Positions 5,455 through 5,782 of a stretch of 5,782 nt of DNA are shown here, piece by piece (position 1 is the stretch's first letter; the number at the start of each line of letters is the position of its first letter). This stretch comes from G039029935 sp039029935 (GTDB taxonomy: Bacteria > Chloroflexota > Anaerolineae > Caldilineales > Caldilineaceae). The stretch lies in the NCBI GenBank assembly GCA_039029935.1, contig JBCCFC010000915.1, forward strand, positions 1-5,782, given 5' to 3'. The notes beneath the pieces were generated by a model, which saw only the letters and a program-made list of their open reading frames with translations, ran no database searches and was not told the origin of the DNA. A program made the translations under genes and the position numbers.

Positions 5455-5705
5455 ATGTCTACAAACCCATTCATCTACGGTCGTTCAATTCAACCACCCC
5501 GATTCCACAACCACATCCGCCTCCTCCGTCGCGTACTAGGCAGACTCGAACGCGGCGAAGAAACCGCCATCATCGGCCAACCCACGTTGGCAAAACATCC
5601 CTCCTCAACGTCATCATGGACGAAACCAAACAAACCTATATTGGGCGTTGGTCATGGATTCGTCCAAGAGGGGGAGGAGTTGAAAAAAAGCGAGAAAGAA
5701 GATAA
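5455..5705 (+). pseudogene. Second type of P-loop ATPase, N-terminal fragment frameshifted in Walker A
   Basis: A GGGAG site at 5444-5448 precedes the ATG by six bases. The open frame begins MSTNPFIYGRSIQPPRFHNH and reaches ETAIIGQP, then becomes non-homologous and ends at 5718. Shifting to another frame at about 5584-5586 restores VGKTSLLNVIMDETKQTYIG, so together they form a Walker A of GQP-x-VGKTS, consistent with loss of one base. The restored frame stops with TAA at 5703-5705 after about 83 residues, far short of a full ATPase, so a 3' truncation probably exists too. The NPF-x-YGR opening resembles ATPases often found with NPYIAGNP-type ones, but the sequence is distinct from the 2216 gene. 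It starts 29 bases after that gene and may have been cotranscribed with it. Confidence 0.68.
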
Positions 5706-5714
5706 GCTGGTGAA

Positions 5715-5782
5715 ATGAAAAATTATGACGAACGCATCAAAAAACAAGAGGCAGTGAAAGCCTATGAAAATAGTGGGAAAAG
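5715..5782 (+). CDS. Start of an unrecognised gene, cut by the window end
   Basis: An ATG at 5715 opens a frame reading MKNYDERIKKQEAVKAYENS and continuing GK to the window edge. A stop in the same frame at 5703-5705 limits the start to this ATG. It is charged, helical in appearance and too short to assign. The upstream site is weak (AAGAAG about 13 bases before). It could be a regulator or a mobile-element protein, but nothing visible decides. Confidence 0.4.
   Translation, partial: MKNYDERIKKQEAVKAYENSGK

Overview
The window is 5.8 kb of accessory bacterial DNA with every recognisable gene on the + strand. Host identity can only be inferred. The long Thr/Pro-rich linker beside a membrane helix, the large ATPase-WD40 protein, the XisH/XisI pair and the moderate base composition best fit a filamentous Chloroflexota-like bacterium. 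Cyanobacteria and large Beggiatoa-like Gammaproteobacteria carry similar gene sets and are not excluded.

Layout. 55-601 is a Phd/YefM antitoxin followed by a RelE/ParE-like toxin whose natural 5' end seems to be cut by an in-frame TGA. 664-1080 is a truncated copy of the first 131 residues of a P-loop ATPase. 1081-1430 has no convincing gene; it holds two separate imperfect palindromes that look like miniature inverted-repeat elements, one flanked by a 7-bp direct repeat. 1443-1852 is an xisH homologue broken by what looks like a small deletion in its conserved core, and 1837-2181 is an intact overlapping xisI. 2216-5425 is the dominant gene: a 1069-residue protein with a P-loop ATPase, a winged-helix-like part, TPR-like helices, one membrane helix, a Thr/Pro repeat linker and a seven-bladed WD40 propeller of near-identical repeats. 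5455-5705 is the start of a different ATPase, frameshifted inside its Walker A motif. A small unrecognised gene begins at 5715 and runs off the window.

How it fits together. xisH, xisI, the large ATPase gene and the following fragment are closely spaced and could be one transcription unit. The ATPase 5' end occurs twice as a direct repeat of about 420 bp that brackets the palindromes and xisHI. Four genes appear broken or shortened (toxin, first ATPase copy, xisH, last ATPase fragment), while the antitoxin, xisI and the large ATPase are intact. The picture is a decaying, recombination-prone defence or stress island around one surviving receptor-like protein. The most interesting object is that protein: its predicted topology puts the ATPase and TPRs inside the cell and the WD40 sensor outside, and it carries two A8 tracts just before the membrane helix where slippage would yield a soluble form.
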